The notes: generated from the letters alone by a model not told the origin. Shown: positions 1 to 12,410, counted from the stretch's first letter. The stretch: 64,000 bases of DNA from Bifidobacterium subtile (GCF_000741775.1 NZ_JGZR01000006.1:434001-498000); one strand, 5' to 3'. A program made the numbers and translations.

Positions 1-1913
<1,913 letters not shown>

Positions 1914-1914
<1 letters not shown>

Positions 1915-2204
1915 TGGCCGATAAGAAACTCCTGCAGGTCAATATGGTTGCGGCCGACCACCCCGTGTGGTCGGGCACGGCGACCTCGGTGACCATCCCT
2001 GGCTCCGAAGGCCAGATGGGCATCCTGCCCGATCATGAGCCGCTGCTCTCGATCATCAAGGGCGGCACCGTGAGCGTCGTGGACCCCAGCGGCGAACGGC
2101 ACTCGTTTGTGGTCGCCGACGGATTCATCTCCTTCGACTCGAACAAGCTGACGATTGCGGTCGAACGCGGCCGGGACGTAGTCAGAACCTCCGGAGTCGA
2201 CTGA
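1914..2204 (+). CDS. atpC: ATP synthase F1 epsilon subunit
   Basis: A 96-residue epsilon subunit consisting essentially of the N-terminal beta-sandwich domain: LLQVNMVAADHPVWSGTATS, then GSEGQMGILPDHEPLLSIIK, a signature of the family. The C-terminal helical hairpin found in longer homologues is missing or very short, as in several actinobacteria, so the classical epsilon inhibition of hydrolysis may be weak (inference). The start ATG 1914-1916 overlaps the atpD stop. An in-frame ATG at 1881 inside atpD would only add out-of-frame beta-subunit sequence and was rejected. It is the last gene of the operon and is followed by a strong inverted repeat. Confidence 0.93.
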
Positions 2205-2226
2205 GCGCTATTTCGTTTCGTCCCAT

Positions 2227-2272
2227 AGAATGTGGCCCGCAGCACGTGAATTCGTGCCGCGGGCCACATTCT
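2227..2272. terminator. Inverted repeat between convergent atpC and ABC permease, likely bidirectional terminator
   Basis: Arms AGAATGTGGCCCGC (2227-2240) and GCGGGCCACATTCT (2259-2272) are perfectly complementary over 14 bp, and CACG/CGTG inside extends the stem. There is no long T run, but the position 22 bases after atpC and between converging transcripts fits a terminator. Confidence 0.6.
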
Positions 2273-2332
2273 GGTTGTACCGGGGTAGTCTGGCCGGTCG
2301 GCCGACTGCCACACGTGCGACACACCCGAGGT

Positions 2333-2414
2333 CTCATACACAAGTCGGGTATTTGCCGTTTTGCATGGCGGAATTGCAACGCTCGAAAACGCTAACCCGC
2401 GACTTGTGTATGAG
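2333..2414. repeat. Long imperfect palindrome with GGCGGAATT apex
   Basis: Arms CTCATACACAAGTCGGGT (2333-2350) and ACCCGCGACTTGTGTATGAG (2395-2414) pair with one bulge, and inner CGTTTTGC/GCTCGAAAACG pairs further. The apex holds GGCGGAATTGC (2367-2377). The ATACACAAGTC arm is shared with the palindrome at 47763-47872. It lies 38 bases downstream of the ABC permease stop. Confidence 0.8.
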
Positions 2415-2451
2415 GGATGGCGGGTTTCGCGCCCTATTCGCTCGACTGTGC

Positions 2452-5258
2452 TTATTCGCTAGACACAGCGTCGAGCACGGGCTTCTTCAACGCACGGCTC
2501 GCGGGCGAGACGCTGGCGATGAGGCCGACCACCACGGCGAGCACGAGGAAGATGACGAGCTGGCTCCACGGTATGCTCAGTTTCTCCAAGCCGCTGCTCG
2601 CATAGACGGAGCGAATCATGGCTCCGGCGCCTACGCCAATCACCAGTCCCAGCAGCGTGCCGAACACGGAGATGATCACGGCTTCGATGGCCAGCATGCC
2701 GCGGACCTGCCCGCGCGAAGTGCCGATCGCACGCAGCAGCCCGATCTCCTTGGTCCGTTCGGAGACGCTGAGGGCCAACGTGTTCACAATGCCGAAGATC
2801 GCGATGATAATCGACAGCGCGAGCAGCGCGTAGAGAATCACCAGAATCTGGTCGACCATCGAGCTCGTCGAGGATTTGTATTCGTCATGGTCCATGACGG
2901 TGACCACGTAATAGGGCTTGACGGCCTTGAGCAGGCGCTCGTGAAGCGCGGCAAGATCTTGGCCGGGTTTGGCGATCACAAAGAGCTGGCGCACGATCTG
3001 CATCTGGCTGTCGGAGAGCTCGTCCGCAAGCTTGTCGCTCATGTAGATGCCTCCGGCATAGGCCGAGTTGGTGACGAGGGCACCGACCTTGACCCGCTGC
3101 TCCTTGGTGACGCTTTTGGTTTTCACCAGTGTAGTCGGGTCGACGTTCTTCGCATCATCCATGATCTGCTGTGCGCCCGCCGCGTCCCCGGCCGCCATGC
3201 GCTGCTGGACCTGTGCCTGCGTCTGAGCCTGGTAATCGGCCTGAGCCTGCTTGGTGGCCTCCTCGTCGATGACCGTGCTGGTGGCCGAGACGGTTATGGT
3301 GTCGCCGACCTTCCAGTTATTGTCGTTGGCGATGTTCTTGGCCACGACGAGCTTGCCCGAGGCGATCGCCTGCTCGGCGTTGCCGCCCGTTGTGGTGGCG
3401 GCGAACACTTCGGAGAACATCGAGGCGGGTGAGGCGGTGCTCATGGCCGAGTCGATGGATTTGCCGTTGTATTTGACTCCCATCACCAAGCGCGTCGCGA
3501 TAGTCGACTTCACGCCGCTGGTTGCGTCGATCGCGTCGATGGCACCTTGCGGCAGCCTGCCGTATGAGGCCGAGCTGACGGCATAATCCGCCTTCAGCCC
3601 CGTGTCGATGATGTCGGCTACGGAAGCTTTGGCGGAGGCCGCCACGACGCCGAGACAGCTGACGATCGCGACGCCGACGAACAGCGCGGCGGCCGTGTTG
3701 GCGGTGCGGCGCCTGGAACGCGAAAGATTGCGCGTGGCGAGTTTGCCGGTCACGGGGAAGATGCGCGAAGGCAGCCATCCCAGCGCCAAGCCGGCCGGGC
3801 TGACCAGCGCGGGGCCCAGCACGATGGCGCCGATGATCAGCAGCGCCGCGCCGGCTCCCAACGGATATCCCGTATTGATATCGTTGACCGTCTTCCATGG
3901 CGTAGGGCCGTTGCCGTCCGCCATGGCGAGCGCCTGCGTGAATGCCCAGCAGGCGATGCCGAGCGCGCACATCACGGTGCCGATAATGCCGCGCGGCGTC
4001 ACTGACTTTTCAGGATTGACCGTTTCGTTCATCGCCTGAATGGGCGGCGCGAGGGCCGCGTCGCGTGCCGGGATGGCCGCGCCGAGCAGCGAGACGATCA
4101 GCCCGACCGCGATGCCTACCGCGATGGCGGTCGCAGTGGGGTTGCTCTGCCCGCTCAGCGGCGTGCCGATCTGCTCAAGTCCGACGACGATGAGCTTGAT
4201 GATGCCCCAGCCCAAGCCGATGCCGATGCCGGAGCCCACGATTCCCAAGATCACCGCCTGAATGATCACGGTGGAGAACACTTGCCGTGGCGATGCTCCG
4301 ACAGAGCGCAGCAAGGCATAGCCGCGCATCGATTCGCGCACGATCATGGCGAAGGTGTTCGCGATGATGAAGGAGCCCACGAACAGCGCGATGATGGCGA
4401 AGATCAGGATAAGCGGCTGGATGAAGCCCATGGCGTCCTGAATGGATTTCGTCGCATCCTCACGCACCTCGTCGCCGGTGACGGCGTGCGCACGCGAGCT
4501 AACGGGAAGCGCCTTGTTGATGCGGTCGGCCAGTTGCTGCTGGTCCTGATGGCTCAGCGGATTTGAGGCGTCGCCGTACACGCCGATAAGCGCCGACGTA
4601 TTGGGATCGGGCGCTGTCGCGGCGTAATAGTGACTGGCCACTGACGGGTCGACCCCGATGATGATCGCGCCCGCCTGGCTCGTCTGCGTGGCGAAGATGC
4701 CGGAGATCGTGACTTTCCTCGGACCGTCTTCATACACGATGGTGGTGGAGTCTCCCACCTTCAGCTTCGCCTTGTCGGCGGCGAACTGATGCAGCGCGAT
4801 TTCGTCCTCGCCTTTCGGGTAGCCGCCGGAAGTGAAATGCGCCGAACGCCAAGGCTCGCTGCTGCTCATGCCGATGGCGATCGTGGGCGCTCCCATGGTC
4901 GAGACGGCGTTGCCGGCGTGATCCACCAGCACAGTGCCCGAAATCGTGGCGGTGGCGCTCGCAGAGGAGACGCCGGAGACCTTTGCGATGGTGTTGGTCA
5001 GGCTGTTGTCGATCTGGTTGTAGTTTTCGCCGGAGGACGAGCCGTCCATCGACATGGGGCTGTCGCTTTTGGCCTTGTCGATGCCACGCACATACACGTC
5101 ATGGTCGGAGTTGGTCGCCATCATGGTGGAGACCTGGGTGTTGAGCATCTCGCGGAAGCAGAATGAGCCGACTACGAAGGCCACGCCGAGGGCGATGGCG
5201 ATGATCGACATGATGAAGCGGCCGAAATGGCTCCTGGCGTCGCGCAGTCCGATTCGAA

Positions 5259-5262
<4 letters not shown>
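2452..5262 (-). CDS. ABC transporter permease, FtsX/MacB type
   Basis: A 936-residue membrane protein of the FtsX/LolC/MacB class. An N-terminal membrane anchor (about residues 17-40, FIMSIIAIALGVAFVVGSFC) is followed by a large extracytoplasmic domain of the MacB periplasmic-core type. Then come three membrane segments in the first FtsX domain (about 285-400), a central pair of helices (about 425-500), a second N-terminal-like anchor at about 540, a second soluble domain, and a final FtsX domain of three helices (about 820-925, with ALSVSERTKEIGLLRAIG). Such proteins act with a cytosolic ATPase in mechanotransmission or export of peptides, lipids or drugs. The start overlaps the stop of the upstream ATPase gene by 4 bases. 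Substrate unknown. The soluble domain near 670-740 is rich in A, Q and D and may be a coiled coil. Confidence 0.92.
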
Positions 5263-6299
<1,037 letters not shown>

Positions 6300-6620
6300 T
6301 CGTGAGAAGTGCCGTGTGACTGTGCTGGTTGCCGCGTTAACCGTGGAATACCGTGCTGTGTTGTTGGAATGCTGTATTGCCTTACATTAAATGCCATTAT
6401 CGCGCGATATTTTGTGCTGATGCCGTGTTGACGGCATTGGGTCGTGATGACTCAGGTCCCAGTCTAGCGGAGGGGTGCTGCAAAGTGTCTGTGAAATACG
6501 GCGGTCATGAAACGCGGTGTCTGAGGACATATCCGCGCTCGCGAATAGCCGAAACCGGCGCGCCTGCATGCGAGGCCGATTGCGCGTCGACGCCCAGCCG
6601 GCTTGCTAGAGTGGGATGTC
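6300..6620. other. Divergent intergenic region with no gene seen
   Basis: 321 bases between the ABC ATPase (minus) and nucS (plus). It is more A+T-rich than its surroundings and should hold both promoters. I see no convincing -35/-10 pair, RNA gene, or coding frame with a plausible start. Confidence 0.5.
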
Positions 6621-7325
6621 GTGCGAATCATAGTTGCTGACTGCCAGGCCAAATACTCCGGCCGTTTGAACGCCTCGCTGCCGCTGGCCAGGCGAGTCCT
6701 GCTCATCAAGGCGGACAACAGCGTGCTGATATTCTCGGAGATCGGCTCCTACAAGCCGCTCAACTGGATGGCGGCCCCGTGCAGCATCAAGGAGATCGAG
6801 CCTACTGACGCCGACGACGATGTGGACACTGACATTCCGGAGAAGATTCTGCGGGTGTGCGCCGACAAGTCAAGCGATATCCTGGAAATCAATCTGCAGC
6901 ATATCTACTCCGACGAGGCCTATGAGCTGGGCGCGGATCCGGGGCTGGTCAAGGACGGCGTCGAGGATCACCTGCAGCGCTACCTGGCCGAGCAGATCGA
7001 GCGCATCGGCGAAGGCGCGAAGCTGGTCCGGCGCGAATACCCGACGGCGATCGGCCCGGTGGACATCATGGCGGTGGACGCGAACGGAGAGCATGTCGCC
7101 ATCGAGATCAAGCGGCATGGCGGCATCGACGGCGTCGAGCAGCTGACGCGCTACTGCAAGCTGCTCAACCGCGACCCGCTGCTGACTCCGGTGCACGGCA
7201 TCTTCGCCGCGCAGACTATAACCCCGCAGGCGCGGACGCTGGCCGAGGACCGCGGATTCGCCTGCATGATCCTGGATTATGACGAGATGAAAGGCTCGGA
7301 GGACGGCAGCCTGCGCCTGTTCTGA
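6621..7325 (+). CDS. nucS: Endonuclease NucS (EndoMS), mismatch-specific
   Basis: A 234-residue NucS. The N-terminal domain VRIIVADCQAKYSGRL...RVLLIKADNSVLIF...SYKPLNWM is strongly conserved in actinobacterial NucS. The C-terminal RecB-like nuclease carries GPVDIMAVD and VAIEIKRHGG (about residues 146-166), giving the D...ExK catalytic set, followed by GVEQLTRY. NucS cuts both strands at G:T, G:G and T:T mismatches and replaces MutS/MutL in most actinobacteria (established for mycobacteria and Corynebacterium). GTG 6621 is chosen as start because the protein then begins as homologues do and a purine-rich AGAGTGGGA lies upstream; TTG 6603 would add six residues. Single gene, convergent with the FKBP gene. 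Confidence 0.93.
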   Translation: MRIIVADCQAKYSGRLNASLPLARRVLLIKADNSVLIFSEIGSYKPLNWMAAPCSIKEIEPTDADDDVDTDIPEKILRVCADKSSDILEINLQHIYSDEAYELGADPGLVKDGVEDHLQRYLAEQIERIGEGAKLVRREYPTAIGPVDIMAVDANGEHVAIEIKRHGGIDGVEQLTRYCKLLNRDPLLTPVHGIFAAQTITPQARTLAEDRGFACMILDYDEMKGSEDGSLRLF

Positions 7326-7329
7326 ATTG

Positions 7330-7475
7330 TATTAGGCACATTTGGAGTCGGAGCGCCGATTCAAGCTCTTCGTGTCCTAAGCAGTGATTCACAGAAATGG
7401 CGGAATTCCGCCAAAACGCCACACGATGGTTTTGGCGGATACTTTGCGAAGTGCCTAATTGACGAAAAAAATGCT
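7330..7475. repeat. Structured intergenic repeat, copy 1 (ATTAGGCAC ends)
   Basis: About 146 bp, bounded by ATTAGGCAC (7331-7339) and GTGCCTAAT (7451-7459), which are complementary. Inside are the palindrome TGGCGGAATTCCGCCA (7398-7413) and CGCCAAAAC/GTTTTGGCG arms. The right end ACTTTGCGAAGTGC...CGAAAAAA is nearly identical to the copy at 17689-17836, where the terminal arms change together to ATTAAGCAC/GTGCTTAAT. Confidence 0.8.
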
Positions 7476-7529
7476 GACATACATGACAAATCTGGGTCGC
7501 AGAGGCGGCATGTAGTGGGTATGGAACGC

Positions 7530-7580
7530 GTGAAAACGAGTTGGGCCTGATCATAATGATCAGGCCCAACTCGTTTTCAC
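7530..7580. terminator. Bidirectional terminator between nucS and the FKBP gene
   Basis: Perfect 25-bp inverted repeat around a single central base: GTGAAAACGAGTTGGGCC... pairs with ...GGCCCAACTCGTTTTCAC. The AAAA/TTTT runs lie near the base of the stem, so either strand gives a G+C-rich hairpin followed by Us. It stands 13 bases beyond the end of the converging FKBP gene. Confidence 0.8.
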
Positions 7581-7593
7581 CCGTCAGCCTCGA

Positions 7594-8571
7594 TCAGCCG
7601 GCGTAGAGGATGTCGACGACGAAGTACAGCGTCGCATTCGCCGGGATCTTGCCGGTGGCCTTGTCGCCATAGCCTTCGCTCGGCGGCACGACCAGCAGCA
7701 CCTGCGAGCCGACCTTCTGCCCGGTCAGCCCCTTCTTCCAACCGGAGACGACTTGGCTCAGCGAGAAGTCGGAGGGTGCGCCGCGGTCCCACGAGGAATC
7801 GAACTGGATAAGCTTGCCGGAGGAATCCAGCGTCCAGCCGGTGTAGTTCGCGGTGACGGTGTCATTCTCCGTGACGGTGCGGCCCTTGCCCACGATGAGC
7901 GGCTGCGTGACCAGCGTGTCGCCCGGCTTATAGCCTCCCAGATCCAGCGAAGGCTTGCCTTTGGCATCCAAGGTGACCTTCGGCAGTCCGGCGGGAATGT
8001 CCGTGACTTTGGATCCCTCTGCGCGCGTCAGGGCCTTCGACTTGGAAATGAACGTCAGCGCCATGATGTACGAACTGCCTTGGTCATTGACGCCGAAGGC
8101 GATGGTGGCGTTGATCTTCTGACCTTTGATGAGCTGGTAATACGCGGGATCCATGCCGCTTTTGGTCACATTCATCGAGCAGTCAGGGGTGTTCTTGGTC
8201 CAGGAGTTCGCCATCTGCGAGCCGTCCTTGGCGCTGAGCGCGATGCCCTGTGCGCAGACGTGATCGCCCTCTTCGATGGTGGCTCCATTGCCTTTCTGCA
8301 GTACGGCGTAGGCCTTGTTCTCCACGGTCATCGGGGTGTGGAAGGAGACCTTGGGCTCCTTGCCGGGCTCGCCGCTCGCGGTGACGCCGGCAAGCTGATT
8401 CATGCCGGCCAGCGCCGAAGACGAAGCAGACGCCGACGAGGATGCGGCGCTGGACGAGGACTGCTGCGAGGCGCTGGACCCGCCGCATGCGGCGAGCGAA
8501 ATGCACAGCCCCAGCGAGCACATGGCCACAGCGGCCCGGGAGACGAGGGAGCGATTGAAAGTAGTACGCAT
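7594..8571 (-). CDS. FKBP-type peptidyl-prolyl cis-trans isomerase lipoprotein
   Basis: A 325-residue secreted lipoprotein. The start at 8571 gives MRTTFNRS, a hydrophobic stretch and the lipobox SLAAC (lipidated Cys near residue 29), followed by an S/A-rich linker; GTG at 8583 would add four residues. The C-terminal 100 residues are a standard FKBP domain: VTANYTGW, IQFDSSWDRG, VVSGWKKGLTGQKVGSQVLL, VVPPSEGYGD and ATLYFVVDILY. The middle (about 70-190) looks like a second, degenerate FKBP-like domain. It probably assists folding of exported proteins at the outer face of the membrane. Bifidobacteria and other actinobacteria have similar two-domain lipoproteins. Divergent from the next gene. 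Confidence 0.88.
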   Translation of the reverse strand: MRTTFNRSLVSRAAVAMCSLGLCISLAACGGSSASQQSSSSAASSSASASSSALAGMNQLAGVTASGEPGKEPKVSFHTPMTVENKAYAVLQKGNGATIEEGDHVCAQGIALSAKDGSQMANSWTKNTPDCSMNVTKSGMDPAYYQLIKGQKINATIAFGVNDQGSSYIMALTFISKSKALTRAEGSKVTDIPAGLPKVTLDAKGKPSLDLGGYKPGDTLVTQPLIVGKGRTVTENDTVTANYTGWTLDSSGKLIQFDSSWDRGAPSDFSLSQVVSGWKKGLTGQKVGSQVLLVVPPSEGYGDKATGKIPANATLYFVVDILYAG

Positions 8572-8595
8572 GGCACACCACACTACCGTTCAACC

Positions 8596-8624
8596 TTGAT
8601 TTATTCCCGCTCTCACGCAATATT
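8596..8624 (+). promoter_or_regulatory. Candidate sigma-70-like promoter for the membrane protein gene at 8654
   Basis: TTGATT (8596-8601) and AATATT (8619-8624) are 17 bases apart. A second -10-like TAGAAT lies at 8639-8644, only 9 bases before the start ATG, and there is no ribosome site near the ATG, so a leaderless transcript is possible. Confidence 0.35.
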
Positions 8625-8653
8625 ATGGTGGGAGCCTGTAGAATGGCCTTGTT

Positions 8654-10114
8654 ATGACATCTGCACAGAAAAAGCGCGAAGAGCCGTCAAGCGTGAAGCG
8701 GCCCTCCAAACACGCCATAATCATGCGCGGAGTCGTCGCGCCCATCCTCGGTCTGCTTGCCATTGCGAGCATCGTGCTGGGGTATATGAACGCGACGGTC
8801 TGGAAGCCCAGCTCCGAAATTACGGCCAAGACGACGATTTCCCATGCGCGATACCTTGTGACCGATCCCGGCGTGCTGCAGCTGATCGACACGCAGTCGC
8901 ATCTCAAAGTCGATGCCAAGGGGCCGAACACGACCGTATGCGTGGCGCTCGGCAGCGCCAAGGACGTGGCTGGATGGGTCGCCGGCAACGCCTATACCCG
9001 GGTCAGCGGATTGGATAATTGGACGACGCTGGCCACGCAGCAGGCCAAAGTGCAAGGCACGCAGAGCGCTGGCGGCAATGGCGATGAGGTCGCCTTCCAG
9101 GATTCCGACATGTGGAGCGCCGCGCGATGCGGCAACTCGAACGTCACGCTGGACATCGGCAAGAAGGACGCCAATTCGATTGCGCTGATCGACTTGGGCG
9201 AGAGCTCCCCGGAAGCCACGCTTTCGCTGCATTGGATCAGGCATACGCTTCCCGATTTTGCGATGCCGTTGTACTTTGTGGGCGGTCTGCTGCTGGTGAT
9301 GATGGTGCTGACGGCTTCGATCTTCGCGATGCCGCCGCGCAAACGGCGCAAGCGCATGGTCGTCAGCGAGCCGATTCGCGCTCATGAGGAAGTAGCCATC
9401 AGCGAGGCGCTGACCGGCAGCCTGCGCGGCCTGACGACCGCAGTGCGCATCAAGCCCAGCGGCGGGAAACGGCGCAGGCACGCAGCCCACCGGGCTGGAG
9501 CCGGAACGCAGGAAGCGGGCAGCAAGCCGGCTCAAAACACTCAGGCAACGACCCGGACTGATGCGCAAGGACCCACGATTATCGACCCCACGTCGCGCAA
9601 CATGGTCGCCGACGAGCAGGGTTCCGCTTCGTCCGCCTCTTCGGCGTCGGTCGCGGTCGGCGGCGAGGCGTTCGCGGATTCCGGCGAAGAGACCTCGGTT
9701 ATCACCCCCGACGAGCTGCAGGCGTATTTCGCGCGGCTTTCGCAGGAGATCTCCTTGCCTGATCAGTCTCAAGGCATCGCCGGTGCAGATGATGCCACGG
9801 CTATCGATCTGGATGCTGTCGAAGAGGCTGCTTCGGCGCATGAGCGCGGCGAGCATGACGATCGGTCGGCTGTCGATATCGCCAATGCGCAGAACGGCGG
9901 CACTGACGACAACGGCGGCATTGCCAACGCTGACGATGGGGATGCCGGCGACTTTGCGCAGGAAGGCGACGACTCGGAAGAGCCGTCCGCTGATGGCGCC
10001 GAAGGCACTGAAGAAGCCGGCAGCGGCAGCGCCAATGAATCGCATGAACCGGGCGAGGACGACGAATCAGACGAGGACAACGAGGAAACCGACGAGAAAG
10101 GAGAGCGGTCATGA
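8654..10114 (+). CDS. Two-span membrane protein with long acidic C-terminal tail, function unknown
   Basis: A 486-residue protein I do not recognise. Membrane segment 1 is about residues 24-44 (GVVAPILGLLAIASIVLGYM). An extracytoplasmic domain of about 160 residues follows, with two cysteines (VCVALG and AARCGNSN) that could form a disulphide. Membrane segment 2 is about 205-227 (FVGGLLLVMMVLTASIFAM), then a very basic PPRKRRKR stop-transfer. The cytosolic rest (about 235-486) is low complexity, first A/T/Q-rich, then strongly acidic (runs of E, D, S, G). It overlaps the following lipoprotein gene by 4 bases (ATGA), so the two are an operon and probably work together at the cell envelope (inference). 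Confidence 0.75.
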   Translation: MTSAQKKREEPSSVKRPSKHAIIMRGVVAPILGLLAIASIVLGYMNATVWKPSSEITAKTTISHARYLVTDPGVLQLIDTQSHLKVDAKGPNTTVCVALGSAKDVAGWVAGNAYTRVSGLDNWTTLATQQAKVQGTQSAGGNGDEVAFQDSDMWSAARCGNSNVTLDIGKKDANSIALIDLGESSPEATLSLHWIRHTLPDFAMPLYFVGGLLLVMMVLTASIFAMPPRKRRKRMVVSEPIRAHEEVAISEALTGSLRGLTTAVRIKPSGGKRRRHAAHRAGAGTQEAGSKPAQNTQATTRTDAQGPTIIDPTSRNMVADEQGSASSASSASVAVGGEAFADSGEETSVITPDELQAYFARLSQEISLPDQSQGIAGADDATAIDLDAVEEAASAHERGEHDDRSAVDIANAQNGGTDDNGGIANADDGDAGDFAQEGDDSEEPSADGAEGTEEAGSGSANESHEPGEDDESDEDNEETDEKGERS

Positions 10115-11112
10115 AGGCGCGTTCCATGAAACTGATGGCCGTGGCGCTTTCCTTCGCGATGTTCGTGGGCCTCGCCGGATGCGAGGGCCAAGTGCCAATC
10201 GTGCAGGCGTCTGCAAGCTCGAGCGCAACGCCGGATATGAGCACGGCGCAGGAGAAGAAGATACGTCTCGCGATTCTCCAGGCGATTGACGATGCGGATG
10301 CGGCGAAGAGCACCGACGGGCTGGATCAGCGTCTTTCTGGTCCTGAGCTCGACGTGCGCGCCAGCCAGATCACGGTCGCCAAGGCCACCGGCGGGCTCGA
10401 TAAGTTCGCCACGATCCCCAAAGACATGACGCAGACGGTCATTCCGACCGATTCCGGTTGGCCGCGTCTGGTTTATACGATCACGACCACGACGGAGGAT
10501 CAGCAATCCAAGCGGCTGCTGGTGCTCAAGCAGGACAGCGCCAGAAGCAACTACCGGCTGTGGGGCGTGGCCAGGCTGTTCCAAGGGGCCAAGCTGCCGA
10601 AGTTCGCGGTGCCCGACATCGGCGCCCAGGTCGGCAAGAGCGATGACAAGGGCCTTCTTGCGACTCCGCAGGATGCGGTCAGCCGCTATGCCGACCTGCT
10701 GCAAAACGGTTCGGGAAGCAGCCACGCCGGCGACTTCGCCGACGATTACTTCCGGCAGTCGTTGACCCAGCTGACGCAGACGGTGCAAGAGGGCATGCAG
10801 CGCAACAACGGCACGCAGCAGCAGACCTTCAGCGCGACTCCCGATCAGATCAGCGTCATGCGTTCCAGCGACGGCGGCGACCTCGTGGTCGCGCGCATCG
10901 ACTCCGAATGGACCCGTCAGACCGGCCAGGGACGCGAATCCCTGCCGGCGAATGACGATGAAAAGGCGTTGTTCGGCGATGCCAAGGCCACCAGCACGCT
11001 CAAGGTGACCTATGTGAATGTCGTTGCTCTTTATGTTCCTCCGGCCAAGGCGCATCAGAAGATCACCGCGGTGGGCGCCGAACGTCAGCCGATCAAGGTC
11101 GAGGCGCTGTAG
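10111..11112 (+). CDS. Predicted lipoprotein, function unknown
   Basis: A 333-residue protein with a type II signal: basic MKARSMK, hydrophobic core AVALSFAMFVGL, lipobox AGC (Cys near residue 24), then an S/A-rich linker. The mature domain has no motif I can name. It contains VYTITTTTEDQQSKRLLVLK and RLWGVARLFQGAKLP, which look like strands of a beta-rich fold, and ends without a membrane segment. The start ATG overlaps the stop of the upstream membrane protein gene, and GAAAGGAGAG provides a good ribosome site inside that gene. The pair probably forms a surface complex. Not recognised beyond lipoprotein. Confidence 0.8.
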   Translation: MKARSMKLMAVALSFAMFVGLAGCEGQVPIVQASASSSATPDMSTAQEKKIRLAILQAIDDADAAKSTDGLDQRLSGPELDVRASQITVAKATGGLDKFATIPKDMTQTVIPTDSGWPRLVYTITTTTEDQQSKRLLVLKQDSARSNYRLWGVARLFQGAKLPKFAVPDIGAQVGKSDDKGLLATPQDAVSRYADLLQNGSGSSHAGDFADDYFRQSLTQLTQTVQEGMQRNNGTQQQTFSATPDQISVMRSSDGGDLVVARIDSEWTRQTGQGRESLPANDDEKALFGDAKATSTLKVTYVNVVALYVPPAKAHQKITAVGAERQPIKVEAL

Positions 11113-11264
11113 GCTCCTTTCGCAGGCATTATGCGCGCTCGTGCTGGTTTGCGCCGGCTCGCATGGTTGCGCTGTCAGAGGCAAGCGGAGGCGTCTGGCG
11201 CAGGCGCACGCTAGATTGGTGTGCAGTTGAGTTTGCTCCTATTCGCTACGCTGAAGGAGGCATG

Positions 11265-12233
11265 ATGGCGGATCAACAGCAGTACAACCCGGGGATGTCG
11301 CTCGCAGGGGCGGTCGATCTCGAATCGTTGAAGCACCGGGTCGAGGCCGAGCCAGGGCAGGCGGGAGGTGCGCCCAAGGCGGGCGGCTACGTCGTCGATA
11401 CGAGTGAAAACACTTTCCAGGCGATGGTGCAGACCTCATCGACATTCCCCATCGTGCTGCTGCTGTGGACGCCCACCGACAGTCGGATGTTCGAGCTGGC
11501 GCGGACTCTGGGCGAGACCGTGAACGCGATGAACGGGCAGATTCAGCTCTCCCGCATCGACATCGCGTCGAATCCCTCGATCGCGCAGGCGTTGCAGGTG
11601 CAGGGAGCTCCTGCGCTGTTCGGACTGATTTCGGGTCGCCCCATGCCGATTCTGCAAGGCTTGCCGCAAGGCGGCGAGCTCCAGCAAGTCTGCGATGAGA
11701 TCATCCCGCAACTGGTGCAGCTGGCCCAGCAGTCCGGCGTGACCGGCACGGCGCCGTATGCCGATGCTCCCGGTGACGAAGGCGAGGAAGCGGGCGACGC
11801 GGACACCGAGGTGCCGCAGATTCCGCCCGAGCACGCCCAGGCGCACCTGCTTGCGCAAAATGGCGACTACGAGGGCGCCGCGGCTGCATATGCGAAGGTT
11901 CTGGAGGCGAATCCGCAGGACGAGGTGGCTGCGCGGGAACACGCGAAGGCATTGCTGCTGGCTCGTTCGGCGAGCAGCAATGTGCGGCAGGCGCGAGCGC
12001 AGGCTGCTGCGGCCCCTGATGACGTCGAAGCGCAGCTTGCCGTGGCTGATATCGATATGATCGGCGGGCAGATCGACGATGCCTTCGGGCGGCTGCTGGA
12101 TTACCTTGCATCCGGGCATCGCGACCAGATTGAGCCAGTGCGTCAGCGTCTGCTTGAGTACTTTGCGATACCCGAATCCGGCGATCCGCGGCTTTCGCGT
12201 GCGCGTCGCCGGCTTGCGACACTGATGTACTGA
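11265..12233 (+). CDS. Thioredoxin-like/tetratricopeptide co-chaperone (YbbN/CnoX-like)
   Basis: About 322 residues. Residues 40-150 form a thioredoxin fold: FQAMVQTSSTFPIVLLLWTP, then FELARTLGETV, RIDIASNPSIAQALQVQGAP with the cis-proline, and LISGRPMPILQGLPQ. The active-site CxxC is absent (WTPTDSRMF at that position), so it should not be a redox enzyme. An acidic linker (about 170-185) is followed by TPR-like helices (AQAHLLAQNGDYEGAAAAYAK...AREHAKALLLAR) and a C-terminal helical bundle containing ADIDMIGGQIDDAFGRLLDY, the architecture of E. coli YbbN/CnoX, which binds GroEL and DnaK clients. AAGGAGG precedes two adjacent ATGs (11262 and 11265); the second has the better spacing. Confidence 0.82.
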   Translation: MADQQQYNPGMSLAGAVDLESLKHRVEAEPGQAGGAPKAGGYVVDTSENTFQAMVQTSSTFPIVLLLWTPTDSRMFELARTLGETVNAMNGQIQLSRIDIASNPSIAQALQVQGAPALFGLISGRPMPILQGLPQGGELQQVCDEIIPQLVQLAQQSGVTGTAPYADAPGDEGEEAGDADTEVPQIPPEHAQAHLLAQNGDYEGAAAAYAKVLEANPQDEVAAREHAKALLLARSASSNVRQARAQAAAAPDDVEAQLAVADIDMIGGQIDDAFGRLLDYLASGHRDQIEPVRQRLLEYFAIPESGDPRLSRARRRLATLMY

Positions 12234-12316
12234 TGTTATTGATGCTGGTAGGTGTTGGGGCGCACGACGTGGCCTTATGACGGTGCGTATCCGTATGACG
12301 GGTTGCGCGTATCCGT

Positions 12317-12410
12317 ATGACCGCTATCGCGACCCTAGCGTACAAAATTCAACGTTAATCGGGCCTTTTGCGTTGCCTTTTGTACGCTAGACAAGAGTTA
12401 GCGGTCATAA
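12317..12410. repeat. Nested palindrome, CCGCTA/GTAC family, copy 1
   Basis: Outer arms TATGACCGCTA (12316-12326) and TAGCGGTCATA (12400-12410). Inner arms TAGCGTACAAAA with CAACG (about 12336-12354) and CGTTG with TTTTGTACGCTA (about 12371-12389). Unpaired stretches separate inner and outer stems. This is the only structure in the 380-base gap between the thioredoxin-TPR gene and the CYTH gene. The same plan recurs at 28315-28398 and 42177-42262. Confidence 0.75.

Noticed and set aside
2230..3432. 400-codon plus-strand frame
   Set aside because: It runs through an inverted repeat and antisense to the ABC permease, with the same shadow composition.
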